This document shows, in pieces, positions 51,834 to 61,410 of a stretch of 64,000 nt of DNA (position 1 is its first letter; each line of letters opens with the position of its first letter). This stretch comes from CBDBBY01 sp965203795. Its GTDB lineage: Bacteria; Pseudomonadota; Alphaproteobacteria; Rhodobacterales; Rhodobacteraceae. Both the position numbers and the translations under genes were made by a program. Under the pieces are notes generated by a model. It did not search any database. It saw nothing but the letters and a program-made list of their open reading frames with translations, and had not been told where the DNA came from. Location: assembly GCA_965203795.1 (NCBI GenBank), contig OZ241915.1, positions 1,798,001-1,862,000 of the forward strand, given 5' to 3'.

Positions 51834-52969
51834 CCCTCGACGTCGGTCGTCCTTGGAGCCCTCCGACCGGCCTGGAGAAGGTCGGCCGGGTCAGCTGGAT
51901 ACTGCTGGCGGCCGTCTGCGTCGTCGCATGCGTAGGCTTCGCTCTGCTTTATTCGGCCGCGGGAGGAGCGATGGATCCGTGGGCCGGAACGCAAATGACG
52001 CGGTTCGGCTTCGGCCTCGTACTGATGGCGTGTGTCGCCTTCGTTCCGGTCTGGTTCTGGCGCGGATTGTCGATTCCTATCTATATCGCCGGTCTCGCGC
52101 TGCTGGTTCTCGTCGAATCCATCGGCGAGACGGGCATGGGCGCGCAGCGTTGGATCGACCTCGGGTTCATCCGCCTCCAGCCGTCCGAACTGGTTAAGGT
52201 CGCGCTGGTCCTGCTGCTCGCCGACCTGTACGGCCGCGCCGACGCCGCGAGCATGTCCTGGCCGATGCGGATAGCTGTTCCGGCAGTGCTCATCGCGATT
52301 CCGGCGGCGCTCGTGATGAGGCAGCCGGATCTTGGAACCGCGGTGCTGATCCTGCTGGGCGGCGGAGCCATGATGTTCCTTAGCGGGATCAGGCTTTACA
52401 ATTTCGTTGCCGTGGCGGCGCTGTCGGCGGCGGCATTGCTCACCGTGTTCGAGAGCAAGGGAAAGGAATGGCAGCTCCTGTCCGATTACCAGTTCCAGCG
52501 GATTGAGATTTTCATCGATCCCGAAAAGGATCCGCTGGGTGCCGGCTACCACATTACGCAATCGAAGATCGCGCTTGGATCCGGCGGGCTGCATGGCCGC
52601 GGATTCCTGAAAGGGACTCAGAACCAGCTGCAGTTCCTGCCGGAGCGGCATACCGACTTCGTCTTCACCCTGCTGGCCGAGGAGTTCGGGCTGATCTGGG
52701 GACTTATCCTGCTTTCGGTCTACGGGGTGATCGTCGCGACCTGCGTGTTCGAGTCGTTCAGGTTCAAGGATCGGTTCTGCGCGCTTCTCGTGCTGGGGCT
52801 AGCCGCGACCTTCTTCCTGCATTTCTCTGTGAATCTAGCGATGGTAACGGGCCTCGTGCCGGTCGTCGGCCTTCCCCTCCCCCTGGTTTCGTACGGCGGC
52901 TCAGCCATGCTGACGCTCATGTTCTCGTTCGGACTGGTCCAGTCCGCGATCATCCACGCGAGGAGGTAG
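51830..52969 (+). CDS. rodA: Rod-shape determining protein RodA (SEDS glycosyltransferase)
   Basis: 379-aa SEDS-family peptidoglycan polymerase with about ten membrane segments. Diagnostic parts are RWIDLGFIRLQPSELVK, FLPERHTDFVFTLLAEEFG (with the essential acidic residue) and GLPLPLVSYGGSAML. ATG 51830 overlaps the mrdA stop (ATGA). It pairs with PBP2. Confidence 0.95.
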   Translation: MTLDVGRPWSPPTGLEKVGRVSWILLAAVCVVACVGFALLYSAAGGAMDPWAGTQMTRFGFGLVLMACVAFVPVWFWRGLSIPIYIAGLALLVLVESIGETGMGAQRWIDLGFIRLQPSELVKVALVLLLADLYGRADAASMSWPMRIAVPAVLIAIPAALVMRQPDLGTAVLILLGGGAMMFLSGIRLYNFVAVAALSAAALLTVFESKGKEWQLLSDYQFQRIEIFIDPEKDPLGAGYHITQSKIALGSGGLHGRGFLKGTQNQLQFLPERHTDFVFTLLAEEFGLIWGLILLSVYGVIVATCVFESFRFKDRFCALLVLGLAATFFLHFSVNLAMVTGLVPVVGLPLPLVSYGGSAMLTLMFSFGLVQSAIIHARR

Positions 52970-52977
52970 CCTGAAAC

Positions 52978-53916
52978 ATGGCATGCAGGATCCTGTTTTC
53001 CGCCGCCGAGGCCCGCTGGGCGGCGTGGCTTCCGGCGCTGGGCGCCGCCTTCAAGGACGCCGACCTCGACGTCGAGCTTGCGACCGACGCGTCCGAGCCC
53101 GAGGAATTCAGGTACATGATCCACTCGCCCGACGGGCCGGTCGCCGACTTCGGTCCGTTCACCGGCCTGGAGGCCGTCATGAGCACCTGGGCCGGCGTGG
53201 AGAACATCGTCGGGAACGAGACGCTGACGGTTCCGCTCGCCAGAATGGTCGATCCCGGAATGATCGAAGGCATGACTGAATGGGTTGCGGGACACGTGCT
53301 CCGGCATCACATCGGCGTCGACCGGCACGCGGCCAACAGAAGCGGGAAATGGCTGAAGGAGCACAGCCCGCCGCTGGCGCGGGACCGGACGGTTGCGATT
53401 CTGGGATTCGGGGTTCTCGGGCAGGCGTGCGCCCGCTGCCTGGCCGGGATGCGCTTCAACGTTGTCGGCTGGAGCCGCGCGCCGAAGCGCGTCGACGGGT
53501 TCGATTGCGTTTCGGGGGCGGCAGGCCTGAGCGAGGCGCTTTCCGCCGCCGACTTCGTCGTGATGCTGCTGCCGCTGACGGCGGAAACCGAGAACCTCAT
53601 GGACGAGCGCGCCATCAATCAGATGAAGGACGGCGCGGTGCTGATGAATGCCGGGCGCGGCGCGCTGATCGACGACGACGCCCTGCTTTCGGCGCTGGAT
53701 TCCGGCAAGCTCAGCAATGCGACCCTCGACGTGTTCCGTGAGGAGCCGCTTCCGCCCGGCCATCCGTTCTGGAAATGCCCCAAGGTCACGGTGTCGCCGC
53801 ATATCGCGTCCGAGACCCGTCCGAGGACGGCATCGCGGTTCATCGCGGAGAATGTCGGGCGCGGTCTGCGCGGACTGCCGCTGCTCCATCTTGTCGACAG
53901 GCGGCTAGGCTACTGA
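52978..53916 (+). CDS. D-2-hydroxyacid dehydrogenase (glyoxylate/hydroxypyruvate reductase type)
   Basis: 312-aa NAD(P)-dependent enzyme similar to GhrA. The Rossmann motif is AILGFGVLGQACA near residue 142. Catalytic residues fit: Arg in NAGRGALIDDDAL, Glu in DVFREEPLP and His in VSPHIASETRP. It starts 8 nt after rodA, perhaps by read-through, and is not known to be part of wall synthesis. Best guess is reduction of glyoxylate or hydroxypyruvate. Confidence 0.88.
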   Translation: MACRILFSAAEARWAAWLPALGAAFKDADLDVELATDASEPEEFRYMIHSPDGPVADFGPFTGLEAVMSTWAGVENIVGNETLTVPLARMVDPGMIEGMTEWVAGHVLRHHIGVDRHAANRSGKWLKEHSPPLARDRTVAILGFGVLGQACARCLAGMRFNVVGWSRAPKRVDGFDCVSGAAGLSEALSAADFVVMLLPLTAETENLMDERAINQMKDGAVLMNAGRGALIDDDALLSALDSGKLSNATLDVFREEPLPPGHPFWKCPKVTVSPHIASETRPRTASRFIAENVGRGLRGLPLLHLVDRRLGY

Positions 53917-53927
53917 GTCCGGCCGCG

Positions 53928-54545
53928 TCAGGCCTGTTCCAGAACACGCCGGATCCGCGTCCGCATCCGCGGCAGCAGGTCCTGTTCGAACCATGGATTG
54001 CGCGCCAGCCATCCGTTGTTCCGCCAGCTCGGATGCGGAAGCGGGTAATGCGCGGGTTCGTGCCGCCGCCATGCCAGAACGTTAGCGGTAACGCTCGGCA
54101 GGGCGTCCCGGCCCAGATGCCATTTTTGCGCATGCGCCCCGACCAGCAGGACGGTTTCGATCTTCGGCAGCGCCGATATCGCCTCGGCGCGCCAAGTCTT
54201 GGCGCAAGCCGGAGGCGGCGGCAGGTCGGCGCCGCGGTTGTCGTATCCCGGAAAGCAGAACGCCATCGGAAGAATGGCGATCCGATCCTTGTCGTAGAAC
54301 TCTTCCGACGAAACTCCCATCCAGCTCCTCAGCCGTTCGCCGGAGCGATCCAGGAACGGGATTCCGCTTTCATGGACGCGCGCGCCCGGCGCCTGACCGG
54401 CGACCAAAATGCGCGCCGAGGGCCGGCACCAGAACACCGGCCGGGGCTCGTGCGAAGTCGCAGAATCCAGGAACCGGCCCGCGCAGATCCGGCAAGCGCG
54501 AATGCGGGCTTCCAAGCCGCCATTTCCGGCAACCGCGCCGGTCAT
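53928..54545 (-). CDS. Uracil-DNA glycosylase family protein
   Basis: 205-aa member of the UDG superfamily (COG1573-like). Motif A is VAGQAPGARVHESGIPFLD near residue 50 and motif B is PLPHPSWRN near 170. An N-terminal CRICAGRF suggests a partly kept cysteine set of Fe-S-type UDGs, but only two cysteines cluster there. ATG 54545 starts the family-like region; the longer open frame is antisense to the permease. Convergent with the dehydrogenase gene. Confidence 0.82.
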   Translation of the reverse strand: MTGAVAGNGGLEARIRACRICAGRFLDSATSHEPRPVFWCRPSARILVAGQAPGARVHESGIPFLDRSGERLRSWMGVSSEEFYDKDRIAILPMAFCFPGYDNRGADLPPPPACAKTWRAEAISALPKIETVLLVGAHAQKWHLGRDALPSVTANVLAWRRHEPAHYPLPHPSWRNNGWLARNPWFEQDLLPRMRTRIRRVLEQA

Positions 54546-54611
54546 GCCGGATCGAACGGGCGGCGGGCGGAACAATTGGACAGCGGGGCGGCCAATGCGT
54601 AAACGGCGGGC

Positions 54612-55655
54612 ATGGAAAACCAAGCGCTGATCAGTTGGCGGGCCATTAGGTTCAGGAAGATCGACCGCGCCTGGGCGGCCGTCGTTCTGCTGCCCATTCT
54701 GCTCGGGCTGCTGGCGCCAAGTCAATTCGTGCCCACGCTCGAATTCACCTTCGACGCGTTCATGACGACGCTTCCGCTCATCGCGTTCGCCGTCTTGATG
54801 ACGGCATGCCTGACCGCGGCGGATGCGAAGAGCCTGATTGCCGGCGTCTTCAAGCGCCGCAAGCACTTGATGATCGTGTCGGCCTCCCTGATCGGCGGCC
54901 TTTCGCCATTCTGCTCCTGCGAGGTCATCCCTTTCATCGCAGCCCTGCTGGTCGCCGGAGCGCCGTTGTCGGCTGTCATGGCGTTCTGGCTGGCCTCGCC
55001 GATCATGGACCCGCCGATGTTCGTCATCACAGCCGGCGCGCTCGGCGTCGAATTCGCGATCGCGAAGACCGCATGCGCGGTGCTGGTCGGGCTTCTGGGC
55101 GGATTCGGCACTGCCGCCATTGAAAGCATCGGCGGCCTGAAGAACCCAATGCGCCCGGATCTCGACGCGACCTCCGGCTGCGGTTCCGCAATCAAGGAAG
55201 GCGGAACAAAATGGCGGTTCTGGCAGGACGCCGACCGGCGGGCCGCGTTCCGCGCGACATTGATCGAAAACGCGAAGTTCCTGTCGAAATGGCTCATCCT
55301 GGCCTACATGCTTGAGGCTCTCATGCTCGCCTGGGTGCCGCCCGAATGGATCGCGGGCGCGCTTGGCGGCGATGGCTTCCTGTCGGTGGTGACCGGAGCT
55401 GCCATCGGAATACCGGCCTATTTGAACGGATACGCCGCTGTCCCCCTCGTGGCAGGGCTGATCGAGCAGGGCATGGCGCAAGGCGCAGCGATGGCGTTTC
55501 TCGTCGGAGGCGGAATCACCTGCATCCCCGCGGCGATCGCGGTCTGGGCGCTCGTCCGGCACAATGCGTTCGCCTGCTATCTCGCGTTCGCGATTGTCGG
55601 GGCCGTCCTTTCCGGCCTGCTTTGGGGCGTTGCGGCGCAATCGGCCATCTTGTAA
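54612..55655 (+). CDS. Permease of the ArsP/YraQ (DUF318) family
   Basis: 347-aa membrane protein with about eight to ten hydrophobic segments. The family signature GGLSPFCSCEVIPFIAALL near residue 95 holds the cysteine pair, followed by FWLASPIMDPPMFVIT; a second related half has GAAIGIPAYLNGYAAVPL. Characterised ArsP members export trivalent organoarsenicals; others have unknown substrates. No ars genes are nearby, so the substrate is open. Confidence 0.85.
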   Translation: MENQALISWRAIRFRKIDRAWAAVVLLPILLGLLAPSQFVPTLEFTFDAFMTTLPLIAFAVLMTACLTAADAKSLIAGVFKRRKHLMIVSASLIGGLSPFCSCEVIPFIAALLVAGAPLSAVMAFWLASPIMDPPMFVITAGALGVEFAIAKTACAVLVGLLGGFGTAAIESIGGLKNPMRPDLDATSGCGSAIKEGGTKWRFWQDADRRAAFRATLIENAKFLSKWLILAYMLEALMLAWVPPEWIAGALGGDGFLSVVTGAAIGIPAYLNGYAAVPLVAGLIEQGMAQGAAMAFLVGGGITCIPAAIAVWALVRHNAFACYLAFAIVGAVLSGLLWGVAAQSAIL

Positions 55656-55694
55656 CGCTTTTCCGGCTCACGCCGCGCAACAGCATCGCAATCA

Positions 55695-56984
55695 ATGCCC
55701 GAACAAGCCCCCGACCTGCGAACCATGAGCCGAGTCAGGAACTTCGTTTCCGAATACTCGGTCCTGCTCATCGCGGGGGCCGCGATCGCGCTTGTCTGGG
55801 CAAACCTGGACCCGCACAGCTACCATGCGTTCATCGAATTCTCGCTGTTCAAGGACGGCCTCGTCGGAGCGATGCATCCCGGGGAGGACGGCGAGCTCCA
55901 CCGGGACCTGACGATCCATTACCTGATCAACGACATCCTGATGGCCTTCTTCTTCGCAGTCGCCGCGAAGGAGGTCTGGGAAGCCATGATCCTGAAGCAC
56001 GGCTCCCTGCGCGGCCGCAAGGCGCTGACGCCCCTGATCGCCACGGCCGGCGGCATGGTCGGTCCGGTTGCGGTCTATCTGGGCGTGGCGCTCGTTCTGG
56101 GATCCGACGTCTACAACGCGGTCGCGAACGGCTGGGCGATCCCGACCGCGACCGACATCGCGTTCTCGTACCTCGTCGGACGGCTGATATTCGGGGCCGG
56201 GCATCCGGCCGTCCGGTTCCTCCTGCTGCTCGCCATCGCCGACGACGCCGCCGGCCTGCTCATCCTCGCGATCTTCTATCCGACCGGGGAGCTGGTTCCC
56301 GAATGGCTGCTGCTTTCGCTTGCCGCCGCAGTCGGCGTCTACTTGCTGTTCAATTACCTTCCGGTAGCGCTGGACCGCGGACGCGAGCACAAGCCGGTTT
56401 CGGCGTTCTTCCGGGAAAAGCTGTCCTTCTGGCCCTACGCTGTCGCCGGAGCGCTGTCCTGGTACGGATTCCAGGAATCCGGCCTCCACCCGGCCCTCGG
56501 CCTGATACCCGTCATCCCCGCCATTCCGCACGCGGACAGGGAGTTCGGGATCTTCGCGGCGATGGAGAAGCATTACACCGACCTGCTCAACCATATCGAG
56601 CACATGCTGAAGTTCCCGGTCGAATTCATCCTGTTCTTTTTCGGACTGGCGAACGCGGGCGTCGAACTGGCTTCGATAGGAACGCCGACCACCTTGGTGC
56701 TGCTCGGGCTGATCGTGGGCAAGCCGGTGGGAATCTACCTGTTCGGGTGGTTCGGCGCGGTTCCGCTGAGACTGGGCGTGCCGGAAGGCATGAACCTGGC
56801 GGACATACTTGTGGTCGGATTCATCGCCGCCATCGGATTCACCGTGTCCCTGTTCATCGCAACCGTGGCTTTCGACGCCGGTCCGGTCCAGGATGCTGCG
56901 AAGATGGGCGCGCTGCTCAGCCTCGGCGCCGCGGCGATCGCGATCGCCGTCGGCAGGATGCTCCGGATTCAGCGGGTCACTTGA
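55695..56984 (+). CDS. nhaA: Na+/H+ antiporter NhaA
   Basis: 429-aa electrogenic antiporter. NhaA markers are AFFFAVAAKEVWEAM, GWAIPTATDIAFS (first ion-site region), LLLAIADDAAGLL (the two central Asp) and LIVGKPVGIYLFGW (functional Lys). About twelve membrane segments. ATG 55695; ATG 55725 is an alternative. It provides sodium and alkaline pH tolerance. DNA turns AT-rich shortly after its stop. Confidence 0.93.
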   Translation: MPEQAPDLRTMSRVRNFVSEYSVLLIAGAAIALVWANLDPHSYHAFIEFSLFKDGLVGAMHPGEDGELHRDLTIHYLINDILMAFFFAVAAKEVWEAMILKHGSLRGRKALTPLIATAGGMVGPVAVYLGVALVLGSDVYNAVANGWAIPTATDIAFSYLVGRLIFGAGHPAVRFLLLLAIADDAAGLLILAIFYPTGELVPEWLLLSLAAAVGVYLLFNYLPVALDRGREHKPVSAFFREKLSFWPYAVAGALSWYGFQESGLHPALGLIPVIPAIPHADREFGIFAAMEKHYTDLLNHIEHMLKFPVEFILFFFGLANAGVELASIGTPTTLVLLGLIVGKPVGIYLFGWFGAVPLRLGVPEGMNLADILVVGFIAAIGFTVSLFIATVAFDAGPVQDAAKMGALLSLGAAAIAIAVGRMLRIQRVT

Positions 56985-57414
56985 CGATCTTGGCCCGTTC
57001 GCGGCTGAACGCGGAACCGAGCCGGAACACATGCCGCCCGTCCGGGCTGCCCGGAGTTGCTGCCGCCAGCCGACGCGATTGCTGCCTCCCGCTCCGGACT
57101 ATTGCCATTCCTCTTTCTTATCTGCCTTTTCACCAGAATACTGCTATTTCAGCGATTAGTTTTCTTGTGTTTTTCGGCTTATTCATAGTTCCAAGTACAA
57201 GAGGGGAAAACGCTTACGTAGATGATTCTTTGCAAGAGGTAGTCAAACCAAAGAGAAAAATTTAGAAATCCTTATTGGTTACTTTGAGGCTAATACTTCT
57301 TTTGTGGCTTTTGTTAGGAATGAGTGGCGCATGGAATGCTGTAGTGTTTTACGATTATGGATTATGAATTGAAGATTCCGGTTGGATCAACGAAACAAAG
57401 GAGTTCAGCTTCCA
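56985..57414. other. Transition into an AT-rich patch
   Basis: 430 bp with no convincing gene. From about 57100 the sequence becomes AT-rich. A 30-codon hydrophobic frame from TTG 57275 to 57367 (LRLILLLWLLLGMSG) might be a degraded membrane protein, but it lacks a ribosome site. Confidence 0.35.
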
Positions 57415-57729
57415 ATGACTGACAAAATGAATCCAGTATTCTGGCTGGCACCGATGGCGTTAGTGCTATTGGCATTGTTACCATGGCCCTACGGGTATTA
57501 CATGTTCCTTAGAATAGCGATGTGCCTAAGCCTAGGAATAATCGCTTTCTACCATTGGAACAAGTATGAAACGAGCATTTGGCCTGTCATACTTGGACTT
57601 GGAGCGATCTTGTACAATCCCGTATTGCCCATTCATTTGGACAGGGAAATATGGGTTGTTCTCAATGTTCTTACAGCAGTTGTCCTCGGCAGCCATCTTC
57701 TTTGGGACCGGAAAAACCCAAGAAACTGA
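57415..57729 (+). CDS. Small membrane protein (DUF6804-like)
   Basis: 104-aa protein with three or four membrane segments (FWLAPMALVLLALLPWP, FLRIAMCLSLGIIAFYHW, WPVILGLGAILYNP, VVLNVLTAVVLGSHLL). The ILYNPVLPIHLDREIW segment is typical of DUF6804 proteins, whose function is unknown. AAGGAG lies upstream of ATG 57415. Codon use is far more AT-rich than nhaA or kdsA on either side, suggesting transfer. Confidence 0.7.
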   Translation: MTDKMNPVFWLAPMALVLLALLPWPYGYYMFLRIAMCLSLGIIAFYHWNKYETSIWPVILGLGAILYNPVLPIHLDREIWVVLNVLTAVVLGSHLLWDRKNPRN

Positions 57730-57868
57730 ACATGAAGGACTAATCTCGCAACAACGAAAGGAAAGAATAGATGTCTCTAAATTTATTGAAAATGGATACA
57801 CCAAGGGTTACTGGCAATGCCATTGCGGCACCCTTTCCCTCCGCGGCGGCAAAAGTGCGTAGACTGCC

Positions 57869-58702
57869 ATGAAGACGGTATCCATCGGCTCCGTCAGCTT
57901 CGGCAACCGGCTTCCCTTGGCGCTGATCGCCGGACCGTGCCAGATCGAAAGCCGGGGCCACGCGGAAATGATTGCCGGCGGGCTGAAGGAGATCGCGGAC
58001 GGCATCGGGATGCCGTTCGTGTTCAAGTCGTCCTTCGACAAGGCGAACCGCACCGCGCTTCAGGGGCGCAGGGGCATCGGCAAGCAATCGGGCCTCTCGA
58101 TACTCGCCGATGTGAAGCGGCAAATCGGATGCCCGGTACTGACCGATGTGCACGAGCCGGGCCAATGCGCCGAAGCGGCGGAATTCGTTGACATTCTGCA
58201 AATTCCCGCCTTTTTGTGTCGGCAGACGGATCTGCTGCTCGCAGCGGGCGCCGCCCCAGCCGCCGTGCATGTCAAGAAGGGGCAGTTCCTTGCGCCGTGG
58301 GATATGAAGTTCGTTGCCGAAAAGATCGCCTCGCAGGGCGACGACAGGATTCTGCTCTGCGAACGGGGCTCGAGCTTCGGCTACAACTCGCTGGTCGCGG
58401 ACATGCGCAGCCTGCCGGTCATGGCGGCGACAGGCTATCCGGTCGTGATGGACGCCACCCACGCCGTCCAGCAGCCGGGCGGCAGGGGCGGTTCGTCGGG
58501 CGGCCAGAGGGAGTTCGCGCCCGTGCTGGCGCGGGCGGCGGTCGCCGTGGGAGTCGCAGGCGTGTTCATCGAGGTCCACGAGGACCCCGACAATGCGCCG
58601 AGCGACGGGCCCAACATGGTCAGGCTGGACAGGATCGGGCCGATACTCGAGACGCTGTCAGGCCTCGACAAGCTGGCGAAGGCCGACCCGGTCGCTCTCT
58701 GA
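57869..58702 (+). CDS. kdsA: 3-deoxy-8-phosphooctulonate synthase
   Basis: 277-aa enzyme that joins phosphoenolpyruvate and arabinose 5-phosphate to make Kdo-8-phosphate for lipopolysaccharide. Motifs: LIAGPCQIESRGHA, FKSSFDKANRT, DILQIPAFLCRQTDLL and VKKGQFLAPWDM, with the Cys of PAFLCRQ and later VMDATHAVQQPG. ATG 57869 is family-typical. The phosphomannomutase gene follows after 18 nt. Confidence 0.95.
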   Translation: MKTVSIGSVSFGNRLPLALIAGPCQIESRGHAEMIAGGLKEIADGIGMPFVFKSSFDKANRTALQGRRGIGKQSGLSILADVKRQIGCPVLTDVHEPGQCAEAAEFVDILQIPAFLCRQTDLLLAAGAAPAAVHVKKGQFLAPWDMKFVAEKIASQGDDRILLCERGSSFGYNSLVADMRSLPVMAATGYPVVMDATHAVQQPGGRGGSSGGQREFAPVLARAAVAVGVAGVFIEVHEDPDNAPSDGPNMVRLDRIGPILETLSGLDKLAKADPVAL

Positions 58703-58720
58703 GCGCCGCAAGGGACGGAA

Positions 58721-60217
58721 TTGGCATCCGACGGGCCGGATTTCTCGCCAAGCGGCTGGAACGCGCTGGCCGAGCCGCGGATCGCGCGGAGCGGGTTCCG
58801 CGAGTACGACGCGCGGTGGCGGTACCCCGAGGAAATCAACCTGCCCGGAATGGCGACGTTCGGGGCGGCGCTTGGAACCCAGATGCGCGAAGCGGGCGTC
58901 GGGCCCGAAATCGTCGTCGGATGCGACTTCCGCGAATACTCGCCTGCGGTGAAGGACGCGCTGATTGTCGGGCTGGTCGGCGCAGGCGCCAAGGTCAAGG
59001 ACATCGGCATCGCGGTTTCGCCGATGGCGTATTTCGCGCGTACGCGGCTGGGCGTCGACGCGGTCGCGATGGTGACCGCGTCCCACAATCCCAACGGGTG
59101 GACCGGCGTGAAGACCGGATTCAGGCACCCCCACACGCATGGCCCGCGCGAGGTCGCTAAGCTCCGCGAAATCGTCGAGCGCGGCCGGTTCCATCGCGCG
59201 GATGCGGGCGGCTACGAGCGCGTTTCCGGGCTGGAAAAGGATTACATCGCGAACGCCGCAGGCGGCTACCGCATGAAGCGAGGGCTCAGGGCGGTCTGCG
59301 CCACTGGCAACGGAACCGTGTCGATGTTCGCGCCGCGCGTCCTCGAAGCGATCGGCGTCGAGGTCGTGCCCCTGCACAACAAGCCTGATTCGCGGTTTCC
59401 CAACTACAATCCGAATCCCGAGGCGGTCGAGATGCTTGAGGACATGGCGTCGGCCGTCCGCTCTTCATGCGCCGATCTGGCGCTCGGGTTTGACGGCGAC
59501 GGCGACCGTCTCGGCGTCGTGGACGACGAGGGCGAGGAAATCTTCTCCGACAAGGTCGGCGTGCTGCTTGCGCGCGAATTCGCGCGCGGCAGGAAAGGCG
59601 CCCGGTTCGTCGTGGATATCAAGTCGACCGGCCTCTACAGGTCGGACCCGGTGCTGAGGGAACTGGGAGCCATAACGGAATACTGGAAGACCGGTCACAG
59701 CCACATGAAGATGCGCACGGCGGAAACCGGTGCGCTCGCGGGCATCGAGAAATCCGGCCATTTCTTTTTGTCGGGCGACATCGGCGAAGGCTACGATTGC
59801 GCGCTGCGGGCGGCCGTGGAGGTCTGCAAGATGCTCGACCGGCATCCCGCCCGGTCGCTTTCCGACATGAAGCGGTCGCTTCCCCGGACATGGCTGTCGC
59901 CGACGATGTCGCCCCACTGCCCCGACGGCACAAAATACGCGGCCGCCGAACGCATCTCGGAGAAGCTGGAGGAACTCACGAGGTCCGGCGGCACCTTGGG
60001 CGGATTGGAAGTCCTGGAGATCAACCGCGTGAACGGCGCGCGCGCCGAACTCGCGAACGGCTCCTGGGCGCTGGTCCGCGCCTCGTCGAACACACCGAAC
60101 CTGGTCGTCGTGTGCGAAAGCACCAGCAGCAGACAAGAACTCGTTTCGATCTTTCGGGATCTGGACAGGATTGTCCGGACGGAGGAGTGCGTCGGCCCTT
60201 ACGATCAGTCGCTGTAG
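58721..60217 (+). CDS. Phosphomannomutase/phosphoglucomutase
   Basis: 498-aa alpha-D-phosphohexomutase of the ManB/AlgC group. The phosphoserine is Ser121 in MVTASHNPNGWTG; the metal loop is ALGFDGDGDRLG near residue 264; the sugar-binding loop is GIEKSGHFF; and the phosphate-binding C-terminal part has RASSNTPNLVV. TTG 58721 has a purine-rich AAGGGACGG upstream. It supplies mannose- or glucose-1-phosphate for polysaccharide synthesis, fitting the adjacent kdsA. Confidence 0.88.
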   Translation: MASDGPDFSPSGWNALAEPRIARSGFREYDARWRYPEEINLPGMATFGAALGTQMREAGVGPEIVVGCDFREYSPAVKDALIVGLVGAGAKVKDIGIAVSPMAYFARTRLGVDAVAMVTASHNPNGWTGVKTGFRHPHTHGPREVAKLREIVERGRFHRADAGGYERVSGLEKDYIANAAGGYRMKRGLRAVCATGNGTVSMFAPRVLEAIGVEVVPLHNKPDSRFPNYNPNPEAVEMLEDMASAVRSSCADLALGFDGDGDRLGVVDDEGEEIFSDKVGVLLAREFARGRKGARFVVDIKSTGLYRSDPVLRELGAITEYWKTGHSHMKMRTAETGALAGIEKSGHFFLSGDIGEGYDCALRAAVEVCKMLDRHPARSLSDMKRSLPRTWLSPTMSPHCPDGTKYAAAERISEKLEELTRSGGTLGGLEVLEINRVNGARAELANGSWALVRASSNTPNLVVVCESTSSRQELVSIFRDLDRIVRTEECVGPYDQSL

Positions 60218-60255
60218 CGGCCCGGGGTCCGGCGGATCGGCGGTTCAAAGCGGGA

Positions 60256-60954
60256 TCAGAGCACACCGAATTCCTTGTAGACTTCCGCGAGCAGCCTTCC
60301 TTCCTGCAGTGCCTTCAGGGACTTGCCTTCAGCGGCGAGCTTCTCGCGGCCCTTCCGGATGGCGGCCTCCTCGAAATCGCGGGGAATCACGATGCAGCCA
60401 TCGGCGTCTCCGAACACAATGTCTCCGGGGCCGACTGGCACGCCTCCCACTTCAACAGGGACATCCGTCTCGACCACTTTTCCGCGTCCGCAGCTGTCGA
60501 GCGGAGCGATCCCGCCAGCAAACACCGGAAATCCGAGCTCGCGGACATGAAGAATGTCGCGCACGTATCCGTCCATGACCGCCCCTGCGGCGCCGCGCAT
60601 TTGCGCAGCCGTGCTTAGAAGCCCGCCCCAAGGCGCGATTCTTCCGCTCCCGCCGCAAGCGGCGACCGCGACCTCGCCCGGCCCGAGGCTGTCGACCAGG
60701 CCGATCTCCAGCTCGTAGTGGTTCTCCTCGGGTCCTGGCCGCGCAAAGACTTCGGCGTAAAGCATCGTCCGCGCGCGTCCGACAAGCGTCAGGCTCTCGT
60801 CCAGAGGGCGGATGAACGGCGGCAGCGCTTGGCGGTCGCAACCCAGATCGTCCAAAACGTCAGAGATCAACGCGCAAAAGAACCCCCGGCGCAATTCCGC
60901 AATCGCGGGATCGGCTGGCTTGGCCGCGCTCCCGGTCGCATCTCCTTCGGACAC
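60256..60954 (-). CDS. RraA-like family protein
   Basis: 232-aa protein of the RraA/4-hydroxy-4-methyl-2-oxoglutarate aldolase family. The metal/substrate loop is GGLLSTAAQMRGAAGAVMDGYVRD and VFGDADGCIVIPR follows. Members are lyases (HMG aldolase, oxaloacetate decarboxylase) or RNase E inhibitors, and this longer form is nearer the aldolase-type group. GTG 60954 is chosen over GTG 60975 because AGGGAGGGGA lies just upstream. Convergent with the phosphomannomutase gene. Confidence 0.8.
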   Translation of the reverse strand: MSEGDATGSAAKPADPAIAELRRGFFCALISDVLDDLGCDRQALPPFIRPLDESLTLVGRARTMLYAEVFARPGPEENHYELEIGLVDSLGPGEVAVAACGGSGRIAPWGGLLSTAAQMRGAAGAVMDGYVRDILHVRELGFPVFAGGIAPLDSCGRGKVVETDVPVEVGGVPVGPGDIVFGDADGCIVIPRDFEEAAIRKGREKLAAEGKSLKALQEGRLLAEVYKEFGVL

Positions 60955-61410
60955 GGCTTCCCCTCCCTTGGCCACAACGGCGAGTCAGCAAACCGCTGAG
61001 CAAATCCGCTGTCAACCTGCCGCGCGTCTCAGGGCGCATCCCGATCTTCGCGGACTTGCGGCTGCGCCTCGACGATCCCCGCGATCAAGGAAGTCGAGCC
61101 GACGGTTGCTTTCGACGCGGAATTCGATGGCGGGCAGGGCGCCGGGGGCGTTTTCGACCAGCGGCGCTCCGCATGACCCGAAGCTCGGGACGCCCCGAAG
61201 GCGACGCCGGAAACCTACGCGGGCCGCCGCCAGCGGCAGGCAGGCGGCCGACGGAGCGCCCAGGCTTTCCTAGCCCTGTCAATGAATTGACGGCGGACAT
61301 GAAGCACCCTACGTTCGGGCGAGTGTTCGACCGTTTTCGCCGCCAGGCTGCGCGGCGTGGCATGCGGCTCGCCTAGCGCCGAAGATTTCTCTTGCGACGG
61401 GGTGCAGGCG
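60955..61410. other. Gap between the RraA-like gene and the coiled-coil gene
   Basis: 456 bp with no supported gene. A 25-codon ATG frame (61299-61376, basic: FGRVFDRFRRQAARRG) ends shortly before the next gene but has nothing to confirm it. Confidence 0.35.

Noticed and set aside
57275..57367. 30-codon hydrophobic ORF in the AT-rich patch
   Set aside because: TTG start without a ribosome site; hydrophobic runs are expected by chance in T-rich DNA.
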